Origin: Candidatus Limnocylindrales bacterium
GTDB taxonomy: Bacteria > Moduliflexota > Moduliflexia > Moduliflexales > JAUQPW01
DNA length: 31,963 bases
Direction of reading: 5' to 3'
Assembly: GCA_035559535.1 (NCBI GenBank)
Contig: DATMBG010000041.1
Coordinates: 1-31,963, forward strand
A program made the position numbers and the translations under genes. The notes under the pieces were generated by a model. The model saw only the letters and a program-made list of their open reading frames with translations. It searched no databases and was not told the origin of the DNA. This document shows, one piece after another, positions 6,431-14,379 of this stretch; the stretch's first letter is position 1; each line of letters starts with the position of its first letter.

Positions 6431-8794
6431 ATGCCTATTCTCAACCGAAAACTCATACGCGATTTCCTTCATATGAAGGGACAGGCCCTGGCTATCTCCC
6501 TGGTAATTGCGGCCGGAATAGCTACCTTTGTCATGTCATTAAGTACCCTTGAATCTCTGAAGTGGACTCAGCAAATTTACTACGAACGTTATCGCTTTGC
6601 CCATGTTTTTGCCCATCTAAAGCGCGCTCCAAACTCTCTTATTGAACGTATTGCTGAAATCCCTGGAGTTTCTCGGGTTCAGACAAGGATCGTGGTAGAA
6701 GTAACCCTCGATATCGAAGGATTGATGGAACCGGCCGTAGGACGACTCATCTCAATACCTGAAAGACCAACACCAGGCCTTAATGAACTTTACCTTCGGA
6801 AAGGTCGCTATATTGAACCAGGAAGCCGAGGAGAAGTTCTTGTAAGTGAAGCATTTTTTGAAGCTCACCATTTTAGCCTGAGTGATAAAGTCCTGGCTAT
6901 CCTTAATGGTCGGAGGGAAGAGCTTAAAATTGTTGGGGTGGTACTCTCACCTGAATACATCTTTCAGATTCGAGCGGGAGATTTTTTACCGGATATAAAA
7001 CGCTTTGGCGTCTTCTGGATGGGGTATACCGAACTTGCAGCAGCTTTTGATATGGAAGGTGCGTTTAACGATGTGGCGCTTTCTTTGATGTGGGGTGCCT
7101 CTGAACCTGAAGTTATAAAACGTCTCGATAATTTAACCAAGCCTTATGGAGGAGTTGGAGCCTATGGACGTTCAGAGCAGATATCCCACCGCTATGTCAC
7201 AGATGAAATTAGACAGCTTCGAGGTATGGGATTAGTCGCGCCGGTGATTTTCCTTTCTGTTGCAGCTTTTCTCTTAAATGTGATGCTTTCTCGACTCATC
7301 AGTACACAGCGCGAGCAGATAGCTGTACTCAAGGCGTTTGGCTACACAAGGTTCGAAATCGGCTGGCACTATCTTAAACTGGTTGGTCTGTTGGTCATAC
7401 TTGGGGTTGGTCTTGGAACAGGGATTGGGGTTTGGATGGGTCGAAATCTAACCGAGCTTTACACCCGCTTTTATCGTTTTCCGATATTTGAATTTCATCT
7501 CAAAATCGGAGTCGTCTTACTGGCCCTGTTAATTAGTATTGCGGCTGCAGTGCTTGGAACTATGGGCGCATTACGTCGAGCCATGAAACTTCCTCCAGCC
7601 GAAGCGATGCATCCAGAGCCACCTGCCGTGTACAGGCCAACCCTCATCGAAAGAAGTGGATTACAACGCCTGTTTTCTCCGGGGGAACGGATGATCCTTC
7701 GGCAACTAGAAAGACAGCCCCTAAAAACCTTTTTATCTTGTTTAGGGATTGCAATGGCCGTTGCAGTGTTAGTACTCGGAAGTTTTACAGAAGATGCCCT
7801 TGATTATGTCTTGGAGATTGAGTTCCATGCTTCGAAGCGTCAAGATATGACGGTGACATTTATTGAACCGGCTTCCGCACCTGCACTCCATGAAATAAAT
7901 CATCTTCCGGGTGTGCTTTACAGTGAACCCTTTCGAACAGTACCTGTTCGTTTACAGTTTAGACATCACTCGCGTCACGTTTCAATCATGGGACTTGAAA
8001 CGGAAAGGGGATTATATCGCATCTTAGACAAGAATCAGCACGTCATTTTCTTACCCCCTGAAGGTCTGGTTCTTTCTGAAAAGCTCGCAGAGTTACTTGA
8101 GGTCCCAGTAGGCGAGACACTTCTTGTAGAAGTCCTGGAAGGTGAACGGCCAGTTCGTGAGGTGGTTGTTACCGGACTGGTCTCTGATTTCTCGGGTCTT
8201 TCTGCATATATGACTGCAAATGCCCTCCATCAGCTCCTGCAGGAAGGTAAAACCCTTTCAGGTGCTTTTCTGGCGGTCGATGACAACCGTATAGAAGAAC
8301 TTTACAAAACCCTCAAGACAATACCTAGGATTGCAAGTGTAACTGTAAAAAAAGCAACCCTGGAAAGTTTCCGAGAGACCGTGGCAGAAAATCTACTTCT
8401 CATGAAGGTTTTCAATATCCTTTTTGCGACCATCCTTGCTTTTGGGGTTGTCTATAACACAGTTCGGATCTCTCTGTCGGAACGGAGTCGAGAATTGGCT
8501 ACCCTTCGGGTACTTGGTTTCACCCGAAGGGAAGTATCGGTTATTCTTCTGGGAGAACTCGCCGTTCAGACATTCATAGCTATGCCGTTTGGACTCATTC
8601 TGGGATATGGCTTTGCCGCTCTGGCAACGCTGACCCTTGATACCGAAATTTATCGTATTCCCTTAGTTGTAAGTCCTTCTACCTTCGCCTTTTCAGCTAC
8701 GGTTGTTATGATTGCAGCGCTTGTTTCCGGATTGATTGTACGACGAAAGTTGGATCACCTGGATCTGATTGCTGTATTGAAAGCAAGAGAATAA
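6431..8794 (+). CDS. FtsX-family ABC transporter permease with two core modules
   Basis: 787 residues with about eight membrane segments. One is N-terminal (ALAISLVIAAGIATFVMSLS). Three are clustered at about 265-385 (VIFLSVAAFLLNVMLSRL and the two after it). One starts the second module near residue 437 (FLSCLGIAMAVAVLVLGSF). Three are C-terminal (VFNILFATILAFGVVYNTV to the end). Large periplasmic domains follow the first and fifth segments. This duplicated MacB_PCD-FtsX layout is known from mechanotransmission-type ABC permeases. The ATG lies 17 nt after GGAGG, a long spacing, but no better start is visible. The stop is 8 nt before the adaptor ATG, so the three genes are one operon. The family is clear; the cargo is unknown. 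Confidence 0.9.
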   Translation: MPILNRKLIRDFLHMKGQALAISLVIAAGIATFVMSLSTLESLKWTQQIYYERYRFAHVFAHLKRAPNSLIERIAEIPGVSRVQTRIVVEVTLDIEGLMEPAVGRLISIPERPTPGLNELYLRKGRYIEPGSRGEVLVSEAFFEAHHFSLSDKVLAILNGRREELKIVGVVLSPEYIFQIRAGDFLPDIKRFGVFWMGYTELAAAFDMEGAFNDVALSLMWGASEPEVIKRLDNLTKPYGGVGAYGRSEQISHRYVTDEIRQLRGMGLVAPVIFLSVAAFLLNVMLSRLISTQREQIAVLKAFGYTRFEIGWHYLKLVGLLVILGVGLGTGIGVWMGRNLTELYTRFYRFPIFEFHLKIGVVLLALLISIAAAVLGTMGALRRAMKLPPAEAMHPEPPAVYRPTLIERSGLQRLFSPGERMILRQLERQPLKTFLSCLGIAMAVAVLVLGSFTEDALDYVLEIEFHASKRQDMTVTFIEPASAPALHEINHLPGVLYSEPFRTVPVRLQFRHHSRHVSIMGLETERGLYRILDKNQHVIFLPPEGLVLSEKLAELLEVPVGETLLVEVLEGERPVREVVVTGLVSDFSGLSAYMTANALHQLLQEGKTLSGAFLAVDDNRIEELYKTLKTIPRIASVTVKKATLESFRETVAENLLLMKVFNILFATILAFGVVYNTVRISLSERSRELATLRVLGFTRREVSVILLGELAVQTFIAMPFGLILGYGFAALATLTLDTEIYRIPLVVSPSTFAFSATVVMIAALVSGLIVRRKLDHLDLIAVLKARE

Positions 8795-8802
8795 AATTGT
8801 TT

Positions 8803-10020
8803 ATGAAACTCTCGATAAAGAATCTGTTCTACATTGGAGTCATTCTCGCTATTTTGACAGTGATTATTTATGCATTTTTACCTAAACCAGTGGACGTTGA
8901 TTTAGCGTTTGTTATACGGGGTCCATTGCGCATAACCATTGATGAAGATGGGAAAACACGAATCAAGGAGCGTTACGTGGTATCCGCACCCCTTGCGGGG
9001 CAATTGCTTCGGGTTGAAATACATGCCGGTGATAGGGTTCAGGCTGGAAAGACCCTGCTAGCCAGGATTAGACCGAGTCCCGCTGCCTTACTGGATGAGC
9101 GGACACGTACCGAAGGTATTGCACGGGTGAAAGCCGCCGAAGCAGCTCTTAAACAGATTAGCCCCCAGCTTGGACGAGCCCAAGCCGAACTCAAATTGGC
9201 CGAGTCCGAAAAGGAGCGAGCTGAGAAGCTTTTTCAAAATGGTGTGATCTCCAGGCAGGAACTTGACAGAGCACTCACTCTTTTCCGAACTCGATTGGAA
9301 GAATTTAAATCGGCCAAATTCGCCGAGGAGATTGCACGCTTCGAGTTGGAGCAGGCTCGTGCTGCACTACTTCAACCAACACCTCAAATGGATGGTCAGG
9401 ATGAAGATAGAATGAGATTTGATATCTATTCGCCCATTGATGGCCGACTCTTGCGAGTATTTCAAGAAAGTGCAGCTGTGGTGGCTCCAGGGACGCCACT
9501 TATGGAGTTGGGCGATCCCAACGACCTGGAATTGGTAGTAGATGTACTTTCTAGCGATGCTGTAAAGATTAGACCAGGAAATAGGGTAATAATAGAACGC
9601 TGGGGAGGGGAGTATTCACTTCAAGGTGTGGTTCGACTGGTGGAACCATCTGCTTTTACCAAAATTTCTGCTCTGGGAGTAGAAGAACAACGAGTAAATG
9701 TCATTATCGATTTTGTGGATTCCCCTGAAAATAGGGCCGCTCTGGGAGATGGCTATAGGGTTGAAGCCCACATTGTTATCTGGGAAAGGGAAGATGTACT
9801 CAAGGTTCCGGTCAGCGCTCTCTTCCGAAATGGACCAGATTGGGCTACCTTTCTCGTTGTTGAAGGACGAGCGAAGTTAAAGCCCGTCAAGATCGGACAG
9901 TGGGGGAGTCTTGAGGCAGAAGTACTTGATGGGCTTAACCTGAATGATCAGGTAATTGTGTATCCCAGTGACAAGATCAAGGATGGAGTTGCTGTGACCC
10001 CTCGCAAGGGCTCCACGTAG
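8803..10020 (+). CDS. HlyD-type periplasmic adaptor subunit
   Basis: 405 residues from the ATG at 8803; an in-frame TTG two codons earlier is possible. An N-terminal anchor (LFYIGVILAILTVIIYAFLP) is followed by a lipoyl-like half (YVVSAPLAGQLLRVEIHAGD, VQAGKTLLARI). A long helical hairpin spans about 100-200 (ARVKAAEAALKQISPQLGRA, LFQNGVISRQELDRALTLFR). The second lipoyl half (FDIYSPIDGRLLRVFQESAA) and a beta-barrel region with APGTPLMELGDPNDLELVVD complete it. It is the third gene of the ATPase-permease-adaptor operon. No outer-membrane channel gene follows, so a shared TolC-like protein is presumed. The operon converges on the coiled-coil gene at 10061-10627 with only 40 bp between them and no visible terminator. 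Confidence 0.9.
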   Translation: MKLSIKNLFYIGVILAILTVIIYAFLPKPVDVDLAFVIRGPLRITIDEDGKTRIKERYVVSAPLAGQLLRVEIHAGDRVQAGKTLLARIRPSPAALLDERTRTEGIARVKAAEAALKQISPQLGRAQAELKLAESEKERAEKLFQNGVISRQELDRALTLFRTRLEEFKSAKFAEEIARFELEQARAALLQPTPQMDGQDEDRMRFDIYSPIDGRLLRVFQESAAVVAPGTPLMELGDPNDLELVVDVLSSDAVKIRPGNRVIIERWGGEYSLQGVVRLVEPSAFTKISALGVEEQRVNVIIDFVDSPENRAALGDGYRVEAHIVIWEREDVLKVPVSALFRNGPDWATFLVVEGRAKLKPVKIGQWGSLEAEVLDGLNLNDQVIVYPSDKIKDGVAVTPRKGST

Positions 10021-10060
10021 GTTATTCATCCCTTAGTTCAGATAATTCCCTTCCAACAGA

Positions 10061-10627
10061 TTATTTAAAACGAGAACGTGCCTGCTGATAAGCCTTCTCT
10101 AAAGCCTCAACAGCCGCATCAATTTTGGGTTTTATATCCTCCCAAACTTCCGTACCAACCGATTTCAGTTCTTCTAGGTACTTCTCGGCAACTTCCTTTT
10201 TTTTAAGTAAGTCGTCGACCCTCTTGTTTAGTTCATCCTTCACTTCCATCCCTATTTTTTCACTCTTAGCCCTCAGCTCATCTATATGAATACCGAATTC
10301 AGCTAATTTAGCTTCTACCATCTTTTGATAATCTTGTTTGTATTTCAGCATCATAAGATCCCAAGCACCTTTTAATTCCTCCCAAGCTTTCTCCATACCT
10401 GCTTTGAGATCTTCCCAGGCTTCACCACTCGCTTTTTTCAGTTCTTTCAACTTCTTCTGTGCAGTTTCTTGCTTGGGACCTAATGCCTCAATCTTCTCGT
10501 TAAGCTCAGCTCTCACTTTCTCCACAACTTTTTCCCCGGTCGCTTTCAACTCATTGATTTTGGCATTCAATTCATTAAGTTGAGCTTCCATCTTCTTCTG
10601 ATAAACCTCTTTTTCGTTCGTTTCCAT
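10061..10627 (-). CDS. Coiled-coil stress protein, Sll1863-like, internally duplicated
   Basis: 188 residues, almost entirely charged amphipathic helix, with no cysteine, signal or membrane segment. The protein is two tandem copies of a module of about 90 residues: YQKKMEAQLNELNAKINELK to AWEELKGAWD, and YQKMVEAKLAEFGIHIDELR to DAAVEALEKAYQQA. Each copy contains x-ELK-(K)A/S-xG-x-E-A/V-WEDLK. The pattern matches proteins annotated as the Sll1863 stress-response family. Its mechanism is not established. It has a strong RBS (GAGGAGG) and lies 51 bp downstream of the hemerythrin-like gene on the same strand, so it probably belongs to the same sigma-54-controlled transcript. The family name is tentative; the repeat structure is directly visible. 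Confidence 0.75.
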   Translation of the reverse strand: METNEKEVYQKKMEAQLNELNAKINELKATGEKVVEKVRAELNEKIEALGPKQETAQKKLKELKKASGEAWEDLKAGMEKAWEELKGAWDLMMLKYKQDYQKMVEAKLAEFGIHIDELRAKSEKIGMEVKDELNKRVDDLLKKKEVAEKYLEELKSVGTEVWEDIKPKIDAAVEALEKAYQQARSRFK

Positions 10628-10678
10628 AATTTTCCTCCTCTAATTTAATTTAAGATAACTAAAACCGTCAGCATTATC

Positions 10679-11128
10679 TTACCCCTTGAGCTTCAGTTTC
10701 AAATATTCACCCATCAATATGGCTGCAGGATACAAAACCTCTTCCTCAGTCCGTGCATGTAATATCAATTTTTCGGCAAAGTGGACATATTCTATCTTAT
10801 TTTCTTTCTTTGCTGCCTCCATCAGATTCTCCAATGCGCCCACAATCGCTTTGTGTTCCTCCAGCATCTGAGGAAGTTCCCTTTTCAGTTTATCCGTCAT
10901 GGTTAGAACGTCCCTCATTTCCGGGGTGACCTTCCCTTCTGCCAGGACTATCAATAATCCAAGGGGTGGTAAGGCGTATTCTTCCTCTTTTATAAAATGA
11001 GGATGTAATACTCCTGCGACCGCTTTGGCGGCATCCCCAGTCTTTCCACCTGCCTTAGTCGCTTTAACAAGGTCTGAGTGAAGCTCCTCATGTTCCTCTT
11101 TTAAGGGTTGGGGAATCTTGAATTCCAT
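10679..11128 (-). CDS. Hemerythrin-like HHE domain protein
   Basis: 149 residues from the ATG at 11126-11128, chosen because AAAGGAG lies 8 nt upstream; a longer reading from 11170 has no RBS. It is a four-helix bundle with His/Glu motifs in order: LKEEHEELHSDL, LHPHFIKEEEYALPPL, MLEEHKAIVGAL and LILHARTEEEVLYPAA. These would form a di-iron site of the hemerythrin type, used in other bacteria for oxygen, NO or iron-sulfur stress responses. The spacing differs from classical oxygen-carrying hemerythrin, so a sensor or repair role is as likely as oxygen binding. It is divergent from the usp operon. A weaker -24/-12 element lies at 11223-11237, and a TGTC-N9-GACA site lies about 117 bp upstream of it. 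Confidence 0.85.
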   Translation of the reverse strand: MEFKIPQPLKEEHEELHSDLVKATKAGGKTGDAAKAVAGVLHPHFIKEEEYALPPLGLLIVLAEGKVTPEMRDVLTMTDKLKRELPQMLEEHKAIVGALENLMEAAKKENKIEYVHFAEKLILHARTEEEVLYPAAILMGEYLKLKLKG

Positions 11129-11222
11129 AATCTGATCTCCTTTCATTTCATGGGGTTTAAATTTATCCAAGATGTAGATCTGGTTGATACCCTCCGAGCA
11201 TTAATTCCTTGGTCTTTTATTT

Positions 11223-11237
11223 ACAATAATTGTACCA
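11223..11237 (-). promoter_or_regulatory. Weak sigma-54-like promoter of the hemerythrin operon
   Basis: The minus strand reads TGGTACAATTATTGT. The -24 box and spacing fit, but the -12 element is TTGT instead of TTGC, a change at a normally invariant base. Expected start near 11211, 83 nt before the ATG. Confidence 0.4.
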
Positions 11238-11344
11238 GACGTTTTTTTATTTCTCGAACTTTTATCCTATGTAATCAACCTGAGGAATTCGATCATTACC
11301 TCCCATTAACAAACCATGATTCTTAAACAGTAAAATCTGTCTTT

Positions 11345-11361
11345 TGTCCTGATTTCTGACA
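11345..11361. promoter_or_regulatory. TGTC-N9-GACA palindrome, copy D
   Basis: TGTCCTGATTTCTGACA; the reverse complement differs from copy B at two of 17 positions and continues with the same ACAAAA-type flank. It lies about 117 bp from the -24 box on the hemerythrin side and 160 bp from that on the usp side. Confidence 0.6.
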
Positions 11362-11402
11362 TTATTTGATCTGTTTTTCAGATAAGATGTTTTTAAAAGT
11401 AT

Positions 11403-11419
11403 TGTAAGATTTTAAGACA
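11403..11419. promoter_or_regulatory. TGTC-N9-GACA palindrome, degenerate copy E
   Basis: TGTAAGATTTTAAGACA followed by AAAAAA; 14 of 17 positions match copy B. It is centred about 102 bp upstream of the usp -24 box. Confidence 0.45.
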
Positions 11420-11511
11420 AAAAAACATCCAGGGAGATCTTTACTTTTATTTTATTTAATCTATAATAATTTTTACTACGATACTTTGCGCCATTTCTAG
11501 GTATTGAAATC

Positions 11512-11526
11512 TGGCATATCCATTGC
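11512..11526 (+). promoter_or_regulatory. Predicted sigma-54 promoter of the usp operon
   Basis: TGGCATATCCATTGC with exact GG-N10-GC spacing; it extends the same way (TTGCGATA) as the HPF operon promoter at 3151-3165. Expected start near 11538, leaving a 235-nt leader. Confidence 0.8.
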
Positions 11527-11709
11527 GATAGCTTCTTAGAAAATGAGGAAGTGAAATCTTCTTTGATGGTCATGACAAAAGTTACCCGGTCGAAAGATTA
11601 GACCTCAACCCGCTCACGTGGAGGATCTTAAATCTAATAAAAACTCCGGGGAATGTTTATTAAAACGAGAGTCTAGGGCGAAGACCTCTCATCCCGATAA
11701 AACAGAAAG

Positions 11710-11754
11710 TAGAAGACAGGGGACAACTTATCACCTAACACCTGCTGTCTTCTA
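11710..11754 (+). promoter_or_regulatory. Stem-loop in the usp leader
   Basis: TAGAAGACAG (11710-11719) and CTGTCTTCTA (11745-11754) are perfect 10-bp arms around a 25-nt loop. It ends about 5 nt before the AAGGAG ribosome-binding site. A role in mRNA stability or translation control is plausible; there is no T-run, so it is not an intrinsic terminator. Confidence 0.5.
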
Positions 11755-11772
11755 AGTCTAAGGAGTATAGCT

Positions 11773-12708
11773 ATGTATCGATCTATCCTGGTACCCCTCG
11801 ATGGTTCTACCTTTGCAGAACATGCTTTGCCCATAGCCCGCAGTATTGCACACCGGGCGGGTGCAACCCTTCACCTGGTCTCTGTACACATGCCCGTGGC
11901 AATAGGATATGTGGACGACCTGGCAACTTTAGATGACAGGTTAGAGGCTGAGAACAAAGCGCATGAGCGGGCGTATCTCGATGAAGTAATCAAACGTCTG
12001 GCAATGGATCCCAAGGTCCCTGTTACTTCTACGCTGGTTGAAGGGTGGGTTGGGCGGGTGGCCGAAGTACTGCGGGATTATGTGATGGCTAAAAACATAG
12101 ATCTGGTGGTAATGACCACCCATGGACGTGGCGCATTGAGTCGGTTCTGGCTGGGCAGCGTTGCCGATGAGTTGGTACGACAAGCACCGGTCCCCATCCT
12201 GTTGGTACGACCCAGGGAAGGGGAAGAAACTCCAGATATTTCCCGGGATCAAATCTTCCAGCATATCCTGATTCCCCTGGACGGATCTACGCTGTCTGAA
12301 AAAATACTGGAGCCTGCCATAACTCTGGGTAGATTAACGCAGGCCGATTACACATTGTTACGGGTTATAGAGTTGATGTTACCGGCTAACTTCTCACCCG
12401 AATATTCGGTTGGGGTTGATCAGCAGTTGTTAGAGCTCCTCCAGGTTGATGCCCGGCATTATCTGGAGGAAGTAGCTGAACGATTACGTGGGCGAATGCT
12501 TCAAGTCCAGACCAAGATAGTTTTCAACTATCAACCGGCTCTCGCTATCCTTGAAGAAGCCGAGAAGCAGGGGAGTGATCTGATTGCCATGGAGACCCAT
12601 GGGCATGGAGGTTTAACCCGATTGTTGGTAGGGAGTGTTGCCGACAAGGTGTTGCGGAGTGCTCCCGTGCCGGTGTTGTTGCATCGTCCGCGTGATAAAT
12701 CTTCGTAA
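11773..12708 (+). CDS. Tandem-domain universal stress protein
   Basis: 311 residues with two UspA domains, about 1-147 and 162-309. Both begin alike (ILVPLDGSTFAEHALPIARS and ILIPLDGSTLSEKILEPAIT). Both end with the ATP-binding signature G-x2-G-x9-G-S: GRGALSRFWLGSVADELV near 118 and GHGGLTRLLVGSVADKVL near 277. Intact motifs suggest ATP binding in both halves. Tandem Usps of this size are induced by hypoxia or starvation in several bacteria. It has a good RBS (AAGGAG), a strong -24/-12 promoter at 11512-11526, and a stem-loop in the leader. The antiporter gene follows after 63 bp on the same strand, so the two are likely co-transcribed. Confidence 0.93.
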   Translation: MYRSILVPLDGSTFAEHALPIARSIAHRAGATLHLVSVHMPVAIGYVDDLATLDDRLEAENKAHERAYLDEVIKRLAMDPKVPVTSTLVEGWVGRVAEVLRDYVMAKNIDLVVMTTHGRGALSRFWLGSVADELVRQAPVPILLVRPREGEETPDISRDQIFQHILIPLDGSTLSEKILEPAITLGRLTQADYTLLRVIELMLPANFSPEYSVGVDQQLLELLQVDARHYLEEVAERLRGRMLQVQTKIVFNYQPALAILEEAEKQGSDLIAMETHGHGGLTRLLVGSVADKVLRSAPVPVLLHRPRDKSS

Positions 12709-12771
12709 TTGGGCTGAGGAAGTAAAGAACTGAGAAAGTCGGTTAAACCTAAATCTAAGGAAGAATAATCC

Positions 12772-13773
12772 ATGGTTCTGGGGTTCCAATTTATAGTTTG
12801 TACTGCTCTCATATTCTTCTCCGGGGTGAAGCTTTCAAAGTACGGGGATATTATTGCCGAAAAAACAGGCTTGGGAAGGACCTGGATTGGGGTGATGTTG
12901 TTGGCCTCTGTCACTTCTTTACCCGAACTCATTACAGGAATAAGCTCGGCTGCTATTTTTGGTCTTCCAGATATTGCAGCAGGAGATGTTCTAGGTAGTT
13001 GTCTGTTTAATATTCTCATTATTCCCATCCTTGACGGTCTAGGGGGCTCTCTACCCATCTCTACAAGGGCACACCACGGACACATACTTTCGGCAGGTTT
13101 TGGAATACTTTTGCTCGGGCTTGGAGGTATCAGTATTTTTGCCGGTGTAAGAGTTCCTTCCGTAGGTTGGATGGGCCTATATAGTTTGCTTTTTATTACC
13201 ATTTATCTGCTGGCCATGAGGATGATTTTCCTGCATGAAAAAAGGCATATAGCTAAATTGGTCAAAGAGATGGCCGAAGAATTACAACATCAACACATCT
13301 CTAAATCAAGGGCTTATACTCTGTTTACATTAAATGCCTTGACAATAGTAGGAGCGGCTACCTACCTGCCTCATCTGGGAGAGAGGATTGCTGAAATTAC
13401 CGGTCTTGGTCAAACTTTTGTGGGGAGTATCCTTATAGCTGTATCCACTTCACTTCCTGAAGTGGTTGTTTCTCTGGCTGCCGTCAAAATCGGAGCCATA
13501 GATCTGGCGTTTGGGAACATTTTCGGAAGCAACCTCTTTAACCTTGGTGTTATACTGGCAATTGACGATATTCTTTATGCAAAGGGACCACTTCTTTCAA
13601 GTATATCAGGAAACCACATTTCTACCGCAATTTCTGCCATGACCATGACGGCTATTGTAATTATTGGTTTGACTTATAAAACCACTAAGAAGCCTCTTTT
13701 TCTTGCTTGGGATTCCCGGGGTATTTTAGGAGTTTATGTTATAAACACTTTTATTTTATATGCCGTGAGATAA
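12772..13773 (+). CDS. Sodium/calcium antiporter, CaxA/YrbG type
   Basis: 333 residues, about ten membrane helices, with two inverted alpha-repeats typical of the Ca2+:cation antiporter superfamily. Repeat one has [14 protein letters not shown] followed by [10 protein letters not shown]; repeat two has [14 protein letters not shown] followed by [10 protein letters not shown]. The acidic Glu in each SLPE motif is the ion-binding residue in the family. A hydrophilic loop ([20 protein letters not shown]) joins the halves. It would exchange cytoplasmic Ca2+ for Na+ or H+ across the inner membrane. It follows the usp gene after 63 bp with its own RBS (AAGGA). Ion preference cannot be read from the sequence. 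Confidence 0.9.
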   Translation: MVLGFQFIVCTALIFFSGVKLSKYGDIIAEKTGLGRTWIGVMLLASVTSLPELITGISSAAIFGLPDIAAGDVLGSCLFNILIIPILDGLGGSLPISTRAHHGHILSAGFGILLLGLGGISIFAGVRVPSVGWMGLYSLLFITIYLLAMRMIFLHEKRHIAKLVKEMAEELQHQHISKSRAYTLFTLNALTIVGAATYLPHLGERIAEITGLGQTFVGSILIAVSTSLPEVVVSLAAVKIGAIDLAFGNIFGSNLFNLGVILAIDDILYAKGPLLSSISGNHISTAISAMTMTAIVIIGLTYKTTKKPLFLAWDSRGILGVYVINTFILYAVR

Positions 13774-13812
13774 AAAACTAAAACAGCGGGAATTTACTAC
13801 GAATCGACTGCT

Positions 13813-13848
13813 TTATCTTCTTGGTCCCGTTAAATTCACAGAAGATAA
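13813..13848 (+). promoter_or_regulatory. Hairpin between the antiporter and nrfH
   Basis: TTATCTTCT (13813-13821) and AGAAGATAA (13840-13848) are perfect 9-bp arms with an 18-nt loop, 29 nt before the chosen nrfH ATG. There is no T-run after it. It could attenuate read-through from the usp operon or protect the 5' end of nrfHA mRNA. Confidence 0.4.
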
Positions 13849-13877
13849 GGGATCTATTACGGTATATAGGCTCCGGT

Positions 13878-14342
13878 ATGGGAAAATTCCTGAAAGGACC
13901 TACTCTGGAAGGAATCATTCTTGGGATGGCGATTGGCCTTATTACCGGGGTTGGGGGTTATACCTTCCTCTATGCGAAGGGGACTTCCTATCTGACCAAT
14001 AACCCTGAGGCCTGTGCAAACTGTCATATTATGCGTGAGCATTATAATGGATGGATTAAATCAAGCCATCGGATTGTAGCGGTTTGCAATGACTGTCATA
14101 CTCCTTCTGGTTTCTTTGAGAAGTATGCCACCAAGGCTTCCAATGGATTCTGGCACTCCCTGGCTTTTACGACCGGACGATTTCCAGAACCTCTACAGAT
14201 CAAGTCCCATAACCTGGAGATTACCGAGAATGCTTGCAGGAAATGTCATCAAGACATTGTAGAAGCCATGGAAGGACCTTATCCGGGAAACATCAGGCTA
14301 TCCTGTGTACGTTGCCATAATTCGGTAGGACACCTGGAATGA
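13878..14342 (+). CDS. nrfH: NrfH, membrane-bound tetraheme quinol dehydrogenase
   Basis: 154 residues from the ATG at 13878, which gives the usual NrfH start (MGKFLKGPTLEGIILGMAIG) and length. A longer TTG-started reading from 13821 has no RBS and crosses the hairpin. One N-terminal membrane helix (12-32) is followed by four c-type heme motifs: CANCH 46-50, CNDCH 70-74, CRKCH 120-124, CVRCH 143-147. The first is followed by Ile-Met (CANCHIM), the CxxCHxM pattern of NrfH in which Met coordinates heme 1. It oxidises menaquinol and feeds electrons to NrfA, which starts 37 bp downstream. The RBS is weak. Confidence 0.95.
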   Translation: MGKFLKGPTLEGIILGMAIGLITGVGGYTFLYAKGTSYLTNNPEACANCHIMREHYNGWIKSSHRIVAVCNDCHTPSGFFEKYATKASNGFWHSLAFTTGRFPEPLQIKSHNLEITENACRKCHQDIVEAMEGPYPGNIRLSCVRCHNSVGHLE

Positions 14343-14379
14343 AAGGTCTGGAGTGGTAGAGATTTTTTGAGGTAAAAAA

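Larger units (their letters stand above)
11129..11772. other. Divergent regulatory region between the hemerythrin and usp operons
   Basis: 644 bp with no credible gene. Contents in order: a weak minus-strand -24/-12 element, two TGTC-N9-GACA-like palindromes, a strong plus-strand -24/-12 promoter, and a stem-loop just before the usp RBS. No other structure was recognised between 11540 and 11700. Confidence 0.7.

Noticed and set aside
12531-13202. 223-residue minus-strand reading frame
   Set aside because: It is antisense to the Usp C-terminus and the antiporter; its Pro/Ser-rich sequence is a typical shadow of membrane-protein codons.
13821-13877. Upstream TTG start for nrfH
   Set aside because: No RBS, it starts inside a hairpin arm, and the extra 19 residues are absent from typical NrfH.
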